Below are positions 46,202 through 57,488 of a stretch of DNA of 64,000 nt, piece after piece. The number at the start of each line of letters is the position of its first letter. Position 1 is the first letter of the stretch. The notes beneath the pieces were generated by a model. That model saw nothing but the letters and a program-made list of their open reading frames with translations, made no database searches and was not told the DNA's origin. Source of the DNA: Adiantum capillus-veneris (taxonomy: Eukaryota; Streptophyta; Polypodiopsida; Polypodiales; Pteridaceae); assembly GCA_014529385.2 (NCBI GenBank), contig CM043952.1:70048299-70112298 (forward strand), given 5' to 3'. The position numbers and the translations under genes were made by a program.

Positions 46202-47044
46202 GATGAAGGCATCATGCTCTCTTATCTTTCCCCAAGCATAGGAAAGTGATGATCCTTTGCAATGAGCATCCTCTTTTGGAGCTTCAATGGTGGAAGCCCT
46301 AGGAGTCTCATTGCAAGTATTCTTCTTCGGGCAAGAACGATAGCCATGTCCTTGCTCCCCACACTTGAAACACTTATGGTCCTTGAGAAAAGCTTCAAGC
46401 TCTTCAACAGAGAGTTTGTTTTTACCTTTTTAAACTCCCTTCTCCTTGGACCGATTGTTGTTGTTGTTGGAAGTGACTTGGGAAGTATTTTGAACATTGG
46501 TTTTCTGCTTTGCATCATTTTTGTCTTTGTTTTCCATGGGCTTGACATTACGTCTAGCCCCTTGATGGAAATTGATGCGTGAAGCAACCATGGTGTGATG
46601 GATTACTTTGCTAATAGTATCAGGCCGTTGAGAGTTGATGTATTCATCCATCTCTTCAGGTAATCCCGCACAGAATTGTTGCCTTTGCTCGGCAAAGTCT
46701 ATCTTTTGAAAGACAGTAGCCTTGAGATGTAAATCCCAAAACTTTTCTACGTACTTGTGGATAGGGTGATATTGTTTAACGAGCGATGAAAATCGAGCGA
46801 GGGGCAAAAAGTGAGCAAAGAAAAATGAATAATAAACCACATTGACTTGATGTTTCTTTAAAATCCACGTCTTTGCTATCCATACATTTTGAAAATATCT
46901 ATACACACACTTCATTGTGAATTAAAAGATCCTTTTCTTTCATAAACTTGGTACTTTTATTAAAATTTAAATTTTTAAACTCTCTTATTCTATAACTTTT
47001 TGAAATAAAAAAACTACTCCGGGTGAAGTCACATGTTGCACTTT

Positions 47045-48010
47045 CATAGTTTGAGGTGGACCCTCGCTCTATAAAGAAACTTATCTTCCTTGTATGCTAT
47101 ATTTTTATGTAAGCAGTATTGCAAATTTTTACCTTCCTTATATCTTTATTAAATTTTATAAAACCATATCACACATAGAGGACTAAGTTATCCTTCACAT
47201 AATCATTTTGTCATAGTAGCACTATTGCGGCCATTAGTCATTTAATACAATTGTGGTTAGCTCTTGAATGCATTGATGGACATTTGTATGTGTATTAAAT
47301 GGGCACAAGAGTATCTTACACCTTATCCAATTATATTGAGCAATATTATCATAATATACTCACTACCATTCCACGATCACTAGCTTTAAGTACCTAATCT
47401 ACCTATTCTAAGGGAGATCTTAAAATGAAAGAGAACAATATCCAATATAGCCATGACAATATACACATGAATCACCATCTCCCTGTTCATTTCCTCTTTT
47501 TGCATGTATATACTCACAGGTTTCACTTTCATATTTTGAGGTGGACCCTTGTGCTGTAAAGAAACTTATCTTCTTTGTATGCTTTACTTGTGTGTATGCA
47601 GTATTGTGAATTTTTACCTTCCTTATATCATTATTAAATTTTATAAAACTATATCACACATAGAGGACTAAGTTGTCCTTCACATGATCATTTTGTCATA
47701 GTAGCACTATTTTGGCGATTAATCATTTAATGCAACTGTGGTTAAATCTTGAATGCATTAATAGACATTCTTATGTGTATTAGATGGGCACAACAATAGC
47801 TTACACCTTATCCAATTAAACTAAGAAATATTATCATAATATACTCACTACCATTCCACGATCATTAGCTTTAAGTACTAAGTCTACATATTCTAAGAGA
47901 GATCTTAAAATGAAAGAGAGAAATAGCCAAAATAAACGTGACAATATACACATTAAGCACTATCTCCCTATCCATTTCCTTTTTTTGCATGTATATTCTT
48001 GTAATTCTCT
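47045..48010. repeat. 485-bp tandem duplication in the MULE-like element
   Basis: TTTGAGGTGGACCC starts near 47050 and again near 47535 (offset 485). The copies share CACACATAGAGGACTAAGTT, TCACTACCATTCCACGATCA and a GAGATCTTAAAATGAAAGAG block and differ by perhaps 8-10%. No coding potential is seen. Confidence 0.85.
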
Positions 48011-48670
48011 AATTCATCCTCTATAGTAGCAGTACAATTTTCATCCTTCTAACTATGCTAACATCCATGCTAAAGATTATTTACATGGATGCCCTATTTG
48101 GTTAACGTTCTTTTCGTTTTATAACTCTAATAGTATGAAGTATTTCCTTGAGTGGATATTGCTAAACTTTTAAGTTTCAAAGGATAGTTGGTCAAAATTT
48201 ATTGACTTGTTCAAAGCCTTGTTGACAATATTGATGCAAAATATGTCTTTGGCATGACTTTGAGCTAGTGAAAATTGAATTGATGCATCCATTTTAGGGA
48301 AAACAAGATGAAGAAAAGTAAGGGGAAAATCTTGTGTAGGGATATATGTTAATTCCATTAACGGTCTAAAAAAGGAAATAACCACTATAGTGCTTTCTTC
48401 ATGCCATGCAAGCGTCATTCAATCCAGGGAATCATAGAAGGATTTCCAAGAGTGGTCAAGTCAACTAGTGATTGTAAAGGGCATATCTATGTGTCTCATT
48501 AATTGCATGCTTAAAAAGTTGACTTAGGATGGAAAGAAGATCTACTCCTATTCATACAAGTATAGTAAAGATAATTGTGCTCATTTACTATCTTAAGGGT
48601 GCAGGGAAAAAGTTAGAGTTTGCAAATATATCCAAGTTTGAGAGATACGTGTTCCGTTTTTTAAATCATA

Positions 48671-49330
48671 CACAAAAAGAGCATTGATCCCAGACATCAA
48701 GTAGAGGAGATCTAAAGCTTAAATTATTTACTCCACTTTTGAATTATTTACTCGGTTTATTATTGCTCATCTTGAGATGCAATCAATGCTGTTACAGATC
48801 ATGAGATAATAATTTGATTCACAAAAAGAGCGTTGATCCCCGGCATCAAGTAGAGGATCTCTAAAGCTTGAAATATTTACTCCACTTTTGAGTTTTTTAA
48901 CTCGGTTTAGTACTATTCGTCTTGAGATACGATCAAATGCTCTTTTAGGTTGTTACATGCAAAAGACAATCTTAAATATATTCATGCCATTTGCCAAGCA
49001 AAAAAAAGAATGGATATAAGGCAGTAAAAGAGGTCTGCAAGGATGTAGGTATAGAGGGCCAGAGGTTAAGTTACTTCTCTCATGTAGAAGATGGTGGTGA
49101 TGTTATCATGAAATCATGATATCATGGACGTAGACAACCAAAACATTTGATGATTTTTTGGGTTGTGGCATGCAAAAGACGATCTTAAAGATACTCATGC
49201 CATTTTCCAAGCAAAAAAGAAGAATGGAGATAAGGTAGTAAAAGAGGGCTGCAAGGATGTTAGGTATAGAGAGCCATGAGGTTAAGTTATTGCTCTCATG
49301 TAGAAGATGTTGGTGATTTTATCATTGAAC
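48671..49330. repeat. Two further tandem duplications in the MULE-like element
   Basis: A 159-bp unit (CACAAAAAGAGC, GTTGATCCC, CATCAAGTAGAGGA) occurs at 48671 and 48830. A 213-bp unit (TGCAAAAGACNATCTTAAA, then GGTTAAGTTA, TCTCATGTAGAAGATG) occurs at 48951 and 49164. A short inverted stretch (ATGAAATCATGATATCATGG) lies between, near 49107. Confidence 0.8.
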
Positions 49331-50796
49331 AGAAGGAAGGAACTTGATGTTGATGAGGCGATCACATCTCTATGAGATAAGCAAGTCTCTGGAAGGTTGA
49401 TTGTCCTCACCAAGGCCAACAAAGTTGCGTTTCTAAACTCAAGTCTAAAGGGTTTGGTTTAGACATTTGATTTTGTATAAAACAAAAAAAAAATTGTCTT
49501 CACCAAGCCCGAGCACATAGCGTTTCAAAACGCAAGCTAAAAGAGGCTAATTGATTGGGGCAGGTTACAACCCGAGGAAGTGCAAGGCAGGCTACGCTCG
49601 AGGAGGTTGACTGGGCAGGTTATATCCCGAGCAGATGCATGGTTGCAAGGAAACCTGGGAAGAGAGAGAAAGAGAAGAACAGAAGAAGAGAAGAGAGATG
49701 TTAACATTGTAGGAACACTCCCAAGAGACCTCAAAGATCTATGAATGAGAGAGAGAGAGAGAGTTTAGGAACGTCGTTACAGGCGCTCAAATTTTTGCTA
49801 TTAATTTTTCTAGCTTGTTTGTGAAGCTCACACTGCAAGAAATATTGAGGGTCAGATTACCAACTGAGTGGGGGTCCCATTTGTCATGTAGCCTTGCCCT
49901 GTCTAGCAGAGATTCTGCAATGGCGCTCATGCAGAACTCATGTCATGAGATGGTCTCATGGAGCATCCGAGGAAGACGTGGTTGATGAGATCAGTACTGA
50001 TCAGGTCTATCGAAAACCTGCAAGAGTTTAATCTCCGTTCTTTGCTACAATATCCCCTTGCTACAAGCCAGCTAGATGGTAGTCAAGGCTTCAGTGCTAG
50101 TCTTCTAAGAGGCTCAGCTTGATGACTCTAGCTCGCTGTTATATGTGAAACATGGCCCCTTATTTATAGGTTGCACAATTATTGGGAGGACAAGCTGGCA
50201 GCTACAGCTTGCGCGTCAATGATCCACGGAGTCACACACTTGATTAGTACCTCCACATGTACTCCTACATCCACTCAGCTTAGTCTTCACCATCGCATGT
50301 TGGATTGCATTTGGAAATGCAAGTGCAAAGGTCCAAGTGAGTATGATTTGTGTGCATCTTCACTACTTCTAGAATCCAAACACAAATGGGAAGGGCCTCG
50401 TGAGCTTGATTTGTGAGCCTCTTCATCAGCCCCTATTGATTTGCGTTTCCAAACGCAAGTGTGAAGGGTCCGATGTGATTGATTTATCACCAAACCCTAC
50501 CGATTTGATTTTCAAAACGCAACTATGAAGGGACTTGTGAGATCGTTTTGGATGCCCAACCATGTTTGAGAAAAATGTGTCTCAACTTAACCTTGAGCCG
50601 ATTAGTGAAAAGGAGAAATTAGGTTTAGATTTTGCAAGTAAGTCGTGTAAATATAGCCAAAAATATTGTTTAATTTGATTTTCCTTTGCTTGCGCATTAG
50701 TAGATAGGGATCTGTGAATGTTTGAGATGAAGGTTTCTACTAAACACTAGTGACATGCCGTCTATGGGCTTCCTTGGCTCGGAGCGACCCTAATCA
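49331..50796. other. MULE interior with dispersed palindromic GCGTTT...AAACGC motifs
   Basis: No gene. Degenerate repeats of the form TTGCGTTTNNAAACGCAAG followed by GAAGGG occur near 49428, 49517, 50308, 50441 and 50508, with two weaker ones near 51212 and 51262. A GA-rich stretch lies at 49653-49765, including (GA)n at 49748-49762. Confidence 0.55.
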
Positions 50797-50804
50797 GTAT
50801 GCAA

Positions 50805-51021
50805 CAGTGTTCGGGAAAAATCATTTTTCCAAACATACAAAATTCCTTTCCTTGTTTTTTTCAAGAGGAAATTTAAAAAAATTAGGGTACTTTTTTATAT
50901 TTTTACACTGTTTTTGTCTATTCTGGGGTGGCATTTCTCCTTTTTCTCATGCCCTCAACCGGCATTTTTTAGATTGAAAACGACACGATATTAAGCTGAG
51001 ACACATTTTTCCCGAACACTG
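50805..51021. mobile_element. hAT-type MITE, 217 bp
   Basis: A perfect 17-bp terminal inverted repeat CAGTGTTCGGGAAAAAT is flanked by a perfect 8-bp duplication GTATGCAA (50797-50804 and 51022-51029). The CAG start and 8-bp duplication are those of the hAT superfamily. The inside is AT-rich and non-coding. It sits inside the MULE-like element. Confidence 0.92.
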
Positions 51022-51029
51022 GTATGCAA

Positions 51030-53316
51030 TTCATGATGAAATTTTGAAGGGTCATTGGTGAGCCAAATTTGCTGGCATCATCACCAAAACGTCTCTTCAC
51101 TAATAATTCCCCTTTATTTACATTTGGAAAAGAAAGGATGAAGAGCCCTTGATGAGTTTGTTTTACCGACGTCGTCATCAAAAATATTTTCTCTCAAGTA
51201 AACCTGGGTTGTGATTTGAAAAATGCAATTAGAGAGGGCACAAAATTTAAATATCGGGTTGCATTCTGAAAATGTGAGCTAGAAGGACACGAATTTAGGT
51301 CCCTTCACTATAGCCAATGGCACCAAAATGAGCTAGGCACCCAATGAGTGCACCCAATAGACACATATAAAGCTAAAGATTTAATTTTTTAAGGCAAAGA
51401 TAGAAGCAATGGATCTTCAATACTTTTTATCTGTTAGTGAAAGAATGCATGCCCAATCTTGAGTGCCAAGCTTGGTTACCCAACATTCAACAAAAGCTAG
51501 GCAAGTGCTTGGTGGCAATTGAGTTAGTGGGATAGCTTGGATAGATGATTGTGTGTAAAAGTGTGTAAAAGTTGAAGATGATGGGCCACCTCTTTTATTG
51601 GGGCGCTATGTCCCATTGAGGGCACAATCTACATTTGATATGTGAATGTGTTGAGCTTGATTCACTTGTTTGAGAATACAATGTGTTTTCTATATCGCAC
51701 CCATATTGAGTGCATTTCAAAACAAGAAGTTGAAGGGGTGCAACAAACATGAATTAATTGTGAATTTCTAGCATCCTCATCAAGTGTGAAAGCTTGATTA
51801 ATCTATATGCCAAATTTTTCAAGAGTACTGATCATCAAGTGTAGGAGGTTCAACCTTCTTGTAATGGCTACTCAACAAGCCTAAAGATCCTAAATGGAGA
51901 CTAACTTCATGTGCTGTATGCATTCCGTAAGCAAGTCTTTGACCATTGCTAAACTAGGCTATACCAACTGGTGTTTTGAGATGCTATCCAATAAGGTATG
52001 ATGTTGAATAAACTAAAGCCAATCCTCAATTTACAACTATGCACACATGGAAAGAGAGTGGGGAGCAAGTCCCAAAAGAAATGGGAATCTCAAAAACATA
52101 TCCCCTTCGCATTCCTAAAATAGAAATTATGAAGTGTGACTAGCACTTATATGAGTTTTGCTCATATATTACGCTTGTCCAATGGGAAACTTGGATATAG
52201 ACAAGTACATACCCAAAAGTCTTGTTGTGGTTAATTTTTTTTTAAAAAACGTTATAACCTCATATCATTTCTACTGTAATTTTTTAGTAAATTTCAACCA
52301 ACGCTTTGTCATCTCATTATTCTTACCATGGGCACCTAATTTGGCTCAAGATTAAGTCAAAGAAACACTGTACCAATAAGCTACAAAGCACATCAATCTT
52401 GATCGGCGACAAATATTTAAATGTTTGTCACTCAAAAGGGGCTTTGATATACTATTATTACCAAGGTATTACTTGAAGTGGTATTTAAGATCACAAGCCA
52501 CATATAGGAAGGACAATGTATTTGCTAGTAGTGATGTTGCATCAAAGTATTAGAATACCAAAAATAAATGGCCATAGCGTAGGTACATTTTCATTCCAAC
52601 AATTTGAATGGCAGTTATCAGAATTTTGAACAACCATTAATTTTGGCAATACTTGATGGTGCTAAGTAGTGATGTGCCTTCTCATACTGCACTTCTGAAT
52701 GATTGTGCTAAAACGTTGGCAAAAATCTCAACCATTATCTTCTCGTTATGTTATTTTGTGAAGCGTTTCTAAATGGTTTGCAAAAAACCTCAGTGAAAAA
52801 TACCTAAGCATGTGATTGTATAAAGCATTCTGGTCTATTGTTACTTTGATAATTGTCTCTTCTATCATAATAAGCAAAGGACTTATAGAGGATCATAAGT
52901 TGACTTGGCCATCTATTTTATGGCCTTTTTTTTGTTTCTCTGTATAAAATTAATGACAATGGCCAAAATCTACTTGGAGTGTTTTTTCTAGTATATAATG
53001 TCAAGCAACCTCTCTCCAAATGGGCTCTCACTGGGCCATACCATAAAGAATGATTAAATGTTGGTTTAAAATCGCAGTTAAGTTCATGAGACAAAAGGTA
53101 GGATGCAAAATCTCTCTACACCAAACCATTATATGAAGAATTTCAAGGGTTTGAAAGCCCATTTGAGCTAACAATGTACTATGCACAAAATGCATGTGCA
53201 AGGAAGATAAAAATTTTCAAGGAACACAAAAGTATGTTTGTTTTTTAATCCCTTGATTTCTTCACTCGCTTTTTATCTCTTGCTGGCTTTTCATCGCTCA
53301 TTAAATGATAGAACCC
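51030..53316. other. MULE interior, right part, no gene
   Basis: AT-rich sequence with short chance ORFs only (longest about 65-80 codons, no recognisable motif). It ends in the right inverted terminal repeat, about 53262-53316. Confidence 0.6.
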
Positions 53317-54261
53317 CTTGTGGATAGACTCATGAGAGAGAAGCTTCAAGCTGTGCCATTCAGTAAGCACCTTGTCTTTTGCATCACTTGCAAGGAATTG
53401 CTTCATGATGGAAACTCGTAGAGTTTTCCATGTCTTTGGGGCTTCACCATTGCCACGAAGGCTAGTCCACCATTGACGAGCTTATTTTTGGAAGTGCATA
53501 GCTACATGGCGTAGCTTGGAGGACTCTGTGAATCCCTCGTCTCCAAAGGCCGCATCCAATTGCTGGATGAAGGCCAACACTTTTTCGGTAGCACCAAAGG
53601 TGCCATCATAGGTGAGAAAAGAGATACTCTTTCCTCCCTCCTTGAACTTCTTTATCTTTTGTGACCTTCTCCATGCAGGAAATGATTTGCGATGTCCTCC
53701 CCTCTTGTATTCTATAGGAGAATAGCCATAACTTTCGTCGTAAGAGGAGGAAGGTGAAGAAGAAAGAGAAGAGGGTGACCTCTTCCTAGCCCTTTTCTTC
53801 CTTTGTTTCCTCTCTTTCCTTTCAGAGTGATGAGGAGAAGGACTATGTGTTGATCTTTTCCTCTTGGGAGGAGTGGGCGATCGTCTAGACCACCGTCTTC
53901 GTGAAGCCACATCTTCAGAGGAACTTAAACTTTCATTGCTTTCTTGCTCTTTGGATTCCTCCTCTCCAATGGGAGAGAGTCTTCTTTTGGGGGTCTCTTC
54001 AAGAGGCCTCCTAAGCTCTCTCTCCTCTTGGAGAGGAAGGGAAATTTTATAGCACGAAGTTGTTGAGTAACTTCGGCTTGTAAAGCAAGGTTGCCCATAG
54101 CTTTGCTGCAACCTAGTGACGAGATAATTCACAAACATGGGAGCATCATCATTAGCACCTTCATGTGCAAAATCAAAGCTATCAATGTTCATTCTACTCT
54201 CTTGATTATTGTCATCCATGTTAACAAAATTTATATACGTACTTAGTGTATGATTTGGCAA

Positions 54262-54652
54262 TTCAAAACCTTAGTTGCCACTCCTCTTAGCCTTTGAAAA
54301 TCGGCTCTTAAGTATCTACACCCACGGCTCGCAGTGGTTAATTATAGAGAGTAGAGGAGTAATTCTAACATAGCAGAGTTGCCAAGGGCTAGCTCCTTTC
54401 GGACTTCTTATGGCTCAATAATGGTAAAGCCATAGGCAAGTCTAAAAAGACTCCATTATTAAGTCCAAATCTCCTGAGGTGTGCACTATCCCCCACATAG
54501 TGGTCTCAACAAACCGATAATAGATCCCAGTTCCACTTACCCTAATATAATTAACAACATCAACCATTTACAGGCTACTTGAGGACCTCTCTTCTTAAGC
54601 AAGAACCTCTCTTCTTAAGAAAGAAAAGAGAAACCAAATGCTCTGATACCAA
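54262..54652 (-). other. Element E leader and primer binding site
   Basis: The primer binding site (complement of 54640-54651) reads TGGTATCAGAGC, the initiator-Met-tRNA site common in plant chromoviruses, one base from the LTR. A 22-bp direct repeat (GACCTCTCTTCTTAAG-like, near 54583 and 54605) lies beside it. The rest is untranslated leader without an ORF. Confidence 0.85.
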
Positions 54653-56329
54653 TGTAATGGAATTGGCCTATTTAATTTGAGAGTAGCGGAAATTAATGAG
54701 AGTACTTTTGAGAAATGACTTTGTGAGCATAGCGGGTGAACATAATTGAAGATAGAAATATAATCATAGCAATTAGTTAACTTGGCATGAACAATACTTT
54801 TGCAAGAGAGATAATTTAGAGAACATGACAACAGTTGAGGACCGGATTTATGTGGAGCCGGTCCCCCCTCCAATAGGCATTTGTATTATGATTTCTCTCA
54901 TTAATAGAGACTTGTTACAATACAATCTTTGTGTTCCTTGTGACCTAGGTGATGCAATGAAGATGGAAAGCTTCATGAATCACAAACATAACATAAACTT
55001 GAAGAAAGCTTTAACTATCCCAAGCCTCAGTCCCAAGACCTCAAACACCTTCGAAGGTGGAGAGAGCTAGCAGGGAATGGGGGTAGGGAAGAGGAAGAAG
55101 AAACATTTCGTAGGAGAAAGAATTAGTTCCTCACTTATCATAACTCTTGTTGCTAGCATACATAATAGCATAGTAATGAAGAAGAAGGAGATGGAAAGCT
55201 TAAGCATCGAAGCATGGCTCTTGGTTGGATTTGCACTCCATATCCAAGAGTGTTGGTGTAGGCTCTAAACCTCTACTTGCTTGGAGAAGGAGAGGGAGCT
55301 CTTGCACTTTGCATAGCACACAATAAGAGTGTTTGTGAGTGTGTATGGGTGAGTATACCCCCTAAGCAACCCCCTAGCTTGCTTGGGTCGACCCCCCCCC
55401 CCCCCCCCCCCCCTTGTAGCTCATGATTCAAAATCGGACCCCTCCAGGCCTAGCTAATCATAAGCAGGAGGCACTACAAGCAGCAAGGGTAGCCTTGAGA
55501 CAAGTGTCTCCCTTTCCCCTTTAAGAGAGAGGGCTAGATAAATTCTAAATAAATTAATTAAATATACTAAATATTATTGGACCCCTTGGGTGGCCAACCA
55601 ATAGGCTTCAGGCACACCATGAGGGCAACAGGAGGAGGAACTTGACAAGTGTCCCTTTTGCTTTCTTTGTACCATGCATGCCTTGTGTGAGTGTGTGGGT
55701 GTTCTCTCTCATCCCCCCTCATGTAGGGCTCGCCCCCTCCTTGTAGGGATTGAATATTTGACTTTTTGACACCTCAAGCCCCACATGCATAGGCCCAATT
55801 CCCACCACAAGCTTGGCTCTTAAGCACTTTAAGCTTGGGTTGTATTCTCACCTCAAGTGCAACCCTAGCATCTCAAGCATGTCAAGCACCTTAAGCATCT
55901 CAATCATTAAGCACCTCAAGCATCTCAAGCACCTCAATCATCAAGCACCTCAAGAACCTTAGTCATCAAGCATGACAAGCACCTTAGTCATCAAGCATGA
56001 CAAGCAGGACAAGCACCTCGAGCTAGGTCGGGTTCCCGCGCCTCAAGCTCAGCCCTAGCTTACCTAAGGTCAAAGGACTTTTACACACATTATTGAAGGT
56101 CTTCAATGAAGCTAACCCTAAGGTCTTATGCTCCATTTGTTAGCCTTTCTCTTTGATAGACCATCTCTCATTTGGGCCCCTTTACCATTGGCCCCGTGTT
56201 GAGATAGATCTATAAGCACCATTCTATATCTTACCACTTGTTCCCGTTTATTCTCCCACATTAAGTGATCAATTTAATATGAGAAAATCATTTGGGTTGG
56301 TTAGATATTAGATATTATATTTTATGACA
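54653..56329 (-). repeat. Element E 5' LTR (1677 bp)
   Basis: On the plus strand it starts TGTAATGGAATTGGCC and ends TTTTATGACA. Compared with the 3' LTR it has a poly-C expansion (55392-55413, 22 C against 7), lacks the 116-bp duplication, and has an expanded CATCTCAAGCACCTCAA-type array (about 55870-56010). It is followed by ACAAG. Confidence 0.88.
55870..56010. repeat. Short tandem array of AAGCACCTCAA / AAGCATCTCAA units in element E 5' LTR
   Basis: About ten degenerate 9-21 base units of the type CATCAAGCACCTCAAG stand in a row. The 3' LTR has only three or four of them (42186-42240), so the array grew or shrank after insertion. Confidence 0.75.
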
Positions 56330-56337
56330 ACAAGTTT

Positions 56338-56984
56338 CATTCAAAACAGCTTTAAATGCTACACCCTTTAACCTTGTTTATGGTCTTAATGCCATACTGC
56401 CAATTGAATTTCTATTTTCGACATTAAGGGTAGCACAAAATATTGAGTGGACTGGACATGAAGTGTCAGAAAGACTTGAAGATTTGGAAAATCTAGATGA
56501 GAAAAGGCTAACTGCTATAGCTCACATCTGTGCACAAAAGTGAAAACAAAAACAGTTTTTTGATTCCCACTTAATCACAAAAATCTTCAAGAAAGGGGAC
56601 CTAGTTTTAGTCTATTCCCTTAAGCAACACATTCCCAAGTTTAAGAAAAATGGAAACGGACCGTTTATCATTGAAGATGTATCTCCAAGTGGAGCAGTAA
56701 AATTGTCCACCCTAGATGGTGAACCAATGGCTAATTGGATTAGTGGGTGTCATTTAAAGAAATACAATTTGCCACTAACCAATGAATTGCTAGAAAGAAT
56801 GCATGCAGCCAAACAAAGAAAGATCAAACGACAGCAGGTTATTGATGAAGTCCAAGAGGAAGCTCGGCTTCGGGTACTCAAAAAAAAGGTGCTCTCAAGA
56901 ATCAACAGATACCGATTCCCATCAACAGATACCGATTCTCAAGAATCAACAGATACCGATTCCCATCAACACTCTGGAAATTGA
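56338..56984 (+). pseudogene. int: Element C integrase, C-terminal third (resumes after the nest)
   Basis: The reading resumes with SFKTALNATPFNLVYGLNAI, LPIEFLFSTLRVAQ, WTGHEVSERLEDLENLD and, after a TGA, FKKGDLVLVYSLKQ. It ends with NGPFIIEDVSPSGAVKLSTL and WISGCHLKKYNLP. This is the expected continuation of the integrase cut at 21893. The GPF motif and the basic end place it in the GPY/F-type integrase C-terminus without chromodomain. The frame is changed by a 44-bp tandem duplication at 56893. Confidence 0.87.
56893..56975 (+). repeat. 44-bp tandem duplication causing a frameshift in element C
   Basis: CTCAAGAATCAACAGATACC starts at 56893 and again at 56937. A shorter unit ATCAACAGATACCGATTC is repeated inside it. 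Because 44 is not a multiple of three, the downstream protease-like domain is in another frame than the integrase. Confidence 0.88.
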
Positions 56985-57488
56985 TGACCGACAATGGGAA
57001 TTACCTAAAGATGCAGTTTCAACAGATGATGATTGGTTAGACAGAATGGATCTGCGCATCAAAGTACATCTCAACAATCATAGCACCAATGCTTTGGTCG
57101 ACATAGGAGCTAGAGTAAATACAGTAAGTTATTCCACATACAAGATGGCAACAAGTCAAGCATTGACAGCAGGAATAACGACAATCAAAGGATGCAACAA
57201 GAACCCAATCCCAACATTGGGAGTAGTCAACTTGAACGTGATAGTACATGGATGTTCATGTCCTCATTAGTTTGTATGCTTACAGATGAACACATGAATG
57301 AGGAGATGATTTTTGGAATTCCCTGGATGCGGACATACAAAGTAGTACCAGATTGGAATAAAAATCAGCCAAAGCTATCACCTAGAGGCGGGCAACTCAT
57401 TGTTCCAATTGCACCAAGCAAGGAGAAATGGAAAAGAAGCAATCAGCAGACTAAACCACGAAGTAGTCAATCTTCTCCATCCCCTTGA
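56985..57488 (+). pseudogene. Second retropepsin-like domain of element C, after the integrase
   Basis: In one frame it reads DLRIKVHLNNHSTNALVDIG (first half) with ALVDIGARVNTVSYSTY at about 57090-57140, then TTIKGCNKNPIPTLGVVNLN. The frame changes near 57265, then MIFGIPWMRTYKVVPDW follows (about 57307-57357). The layout, a D-x-G-A strand, then 60-70 residues, then a hydrophobic I-x-G-x-PW strand, is that of retroviral aspartic proteases. The active site has Ile in place of Ser/Thr (DIG). The ordinary protease of C lies upstream at 17700-18030. A non-enzymatic fold, or a duplicated protease, are both possible. Confidence 0.6.

Larger units (their letters stand above)
46764..53316. mobile_element. 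Mutator-like DNA transposon, 6.55 kb, non-autonomous, inside element E gag
   Basis: The 10-bp duplication CTTGTGGATA flanks it (46754-46763 and 53317-53326). The ends are inverted repeats of about 50 bases, both starting GGGT, with the identical inner block GAGCGATGAAAA and then AAAAAG-N-GAG. Long imperfect ends with 9-11 bp duplications are the mark of the Mutator (MULE) superfamily. I find no transposase: the interior is AT-rich with only short chance ORFs, several tandem duplications and a nested hAT MITE. The orientation is unknown. Confidence 0.85.
46222..54261 (-). pseudogene. gag: Element E gag, split by a DNA transposon
   Basis: The C-terminal part is 46222-46763 and the N-terminal part 53327-54261, both on the minus strand. 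The start is probably the Met of MDDNNQESRMN (about 54219). The N-terminal part has APMFVNYLVTRLQQSYG, an acidic stretch, then an RS-rich basic domain (RRWSRRSPTPPKRKRS, KKRARKRSPSSLSSSPSSS). The capsid core begins TYDGTFGATEKVLAFIQQLD. A TAA at about 53480 precedes the QWWTSL part. After the transposon the frame continues with FQKIDFAEQRQQFCAG, a Lys/Asn-rich linker and the zinc knuckle CFKCGEQGHGYRSC (46332-46373). Removal of the 6.55-kb insert and one duplication copy rejoins the gag sequence at HESIHK / YV-K-FWDLHLK. Confidence 0.87.
40877..56329 (-). mobile_element. Element E: chromovirus (Ty3/gypsy with chromodomain) on the minus strand
   Basis: LTRs lie at 40877-about 42550 and 54653-56329, and the 5-bp duplication ACAAG at 40872-40876 and 56330-56334. 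On the minus strand the order is LTR, initiator-Met primer binding site, gag, protease, RT, RNase H, integrase and a C-terminal chromodomain. Gag is split by a 6.55-kb DNA transposon. The two LTRs differ by many substitutions and several indels, so it is clearly older than B. It sits two bases outside the end of element D's LTR. Confidence 0.9.

Noticed and set aside
48170..52355. Short ORFs (60-82 codons) inside the MULE-like element as genes
   Set aside because: None has a recognisable motif or a duplicated copy with a kept frame; their lengths are within chance for AT-rich DNA of this size.
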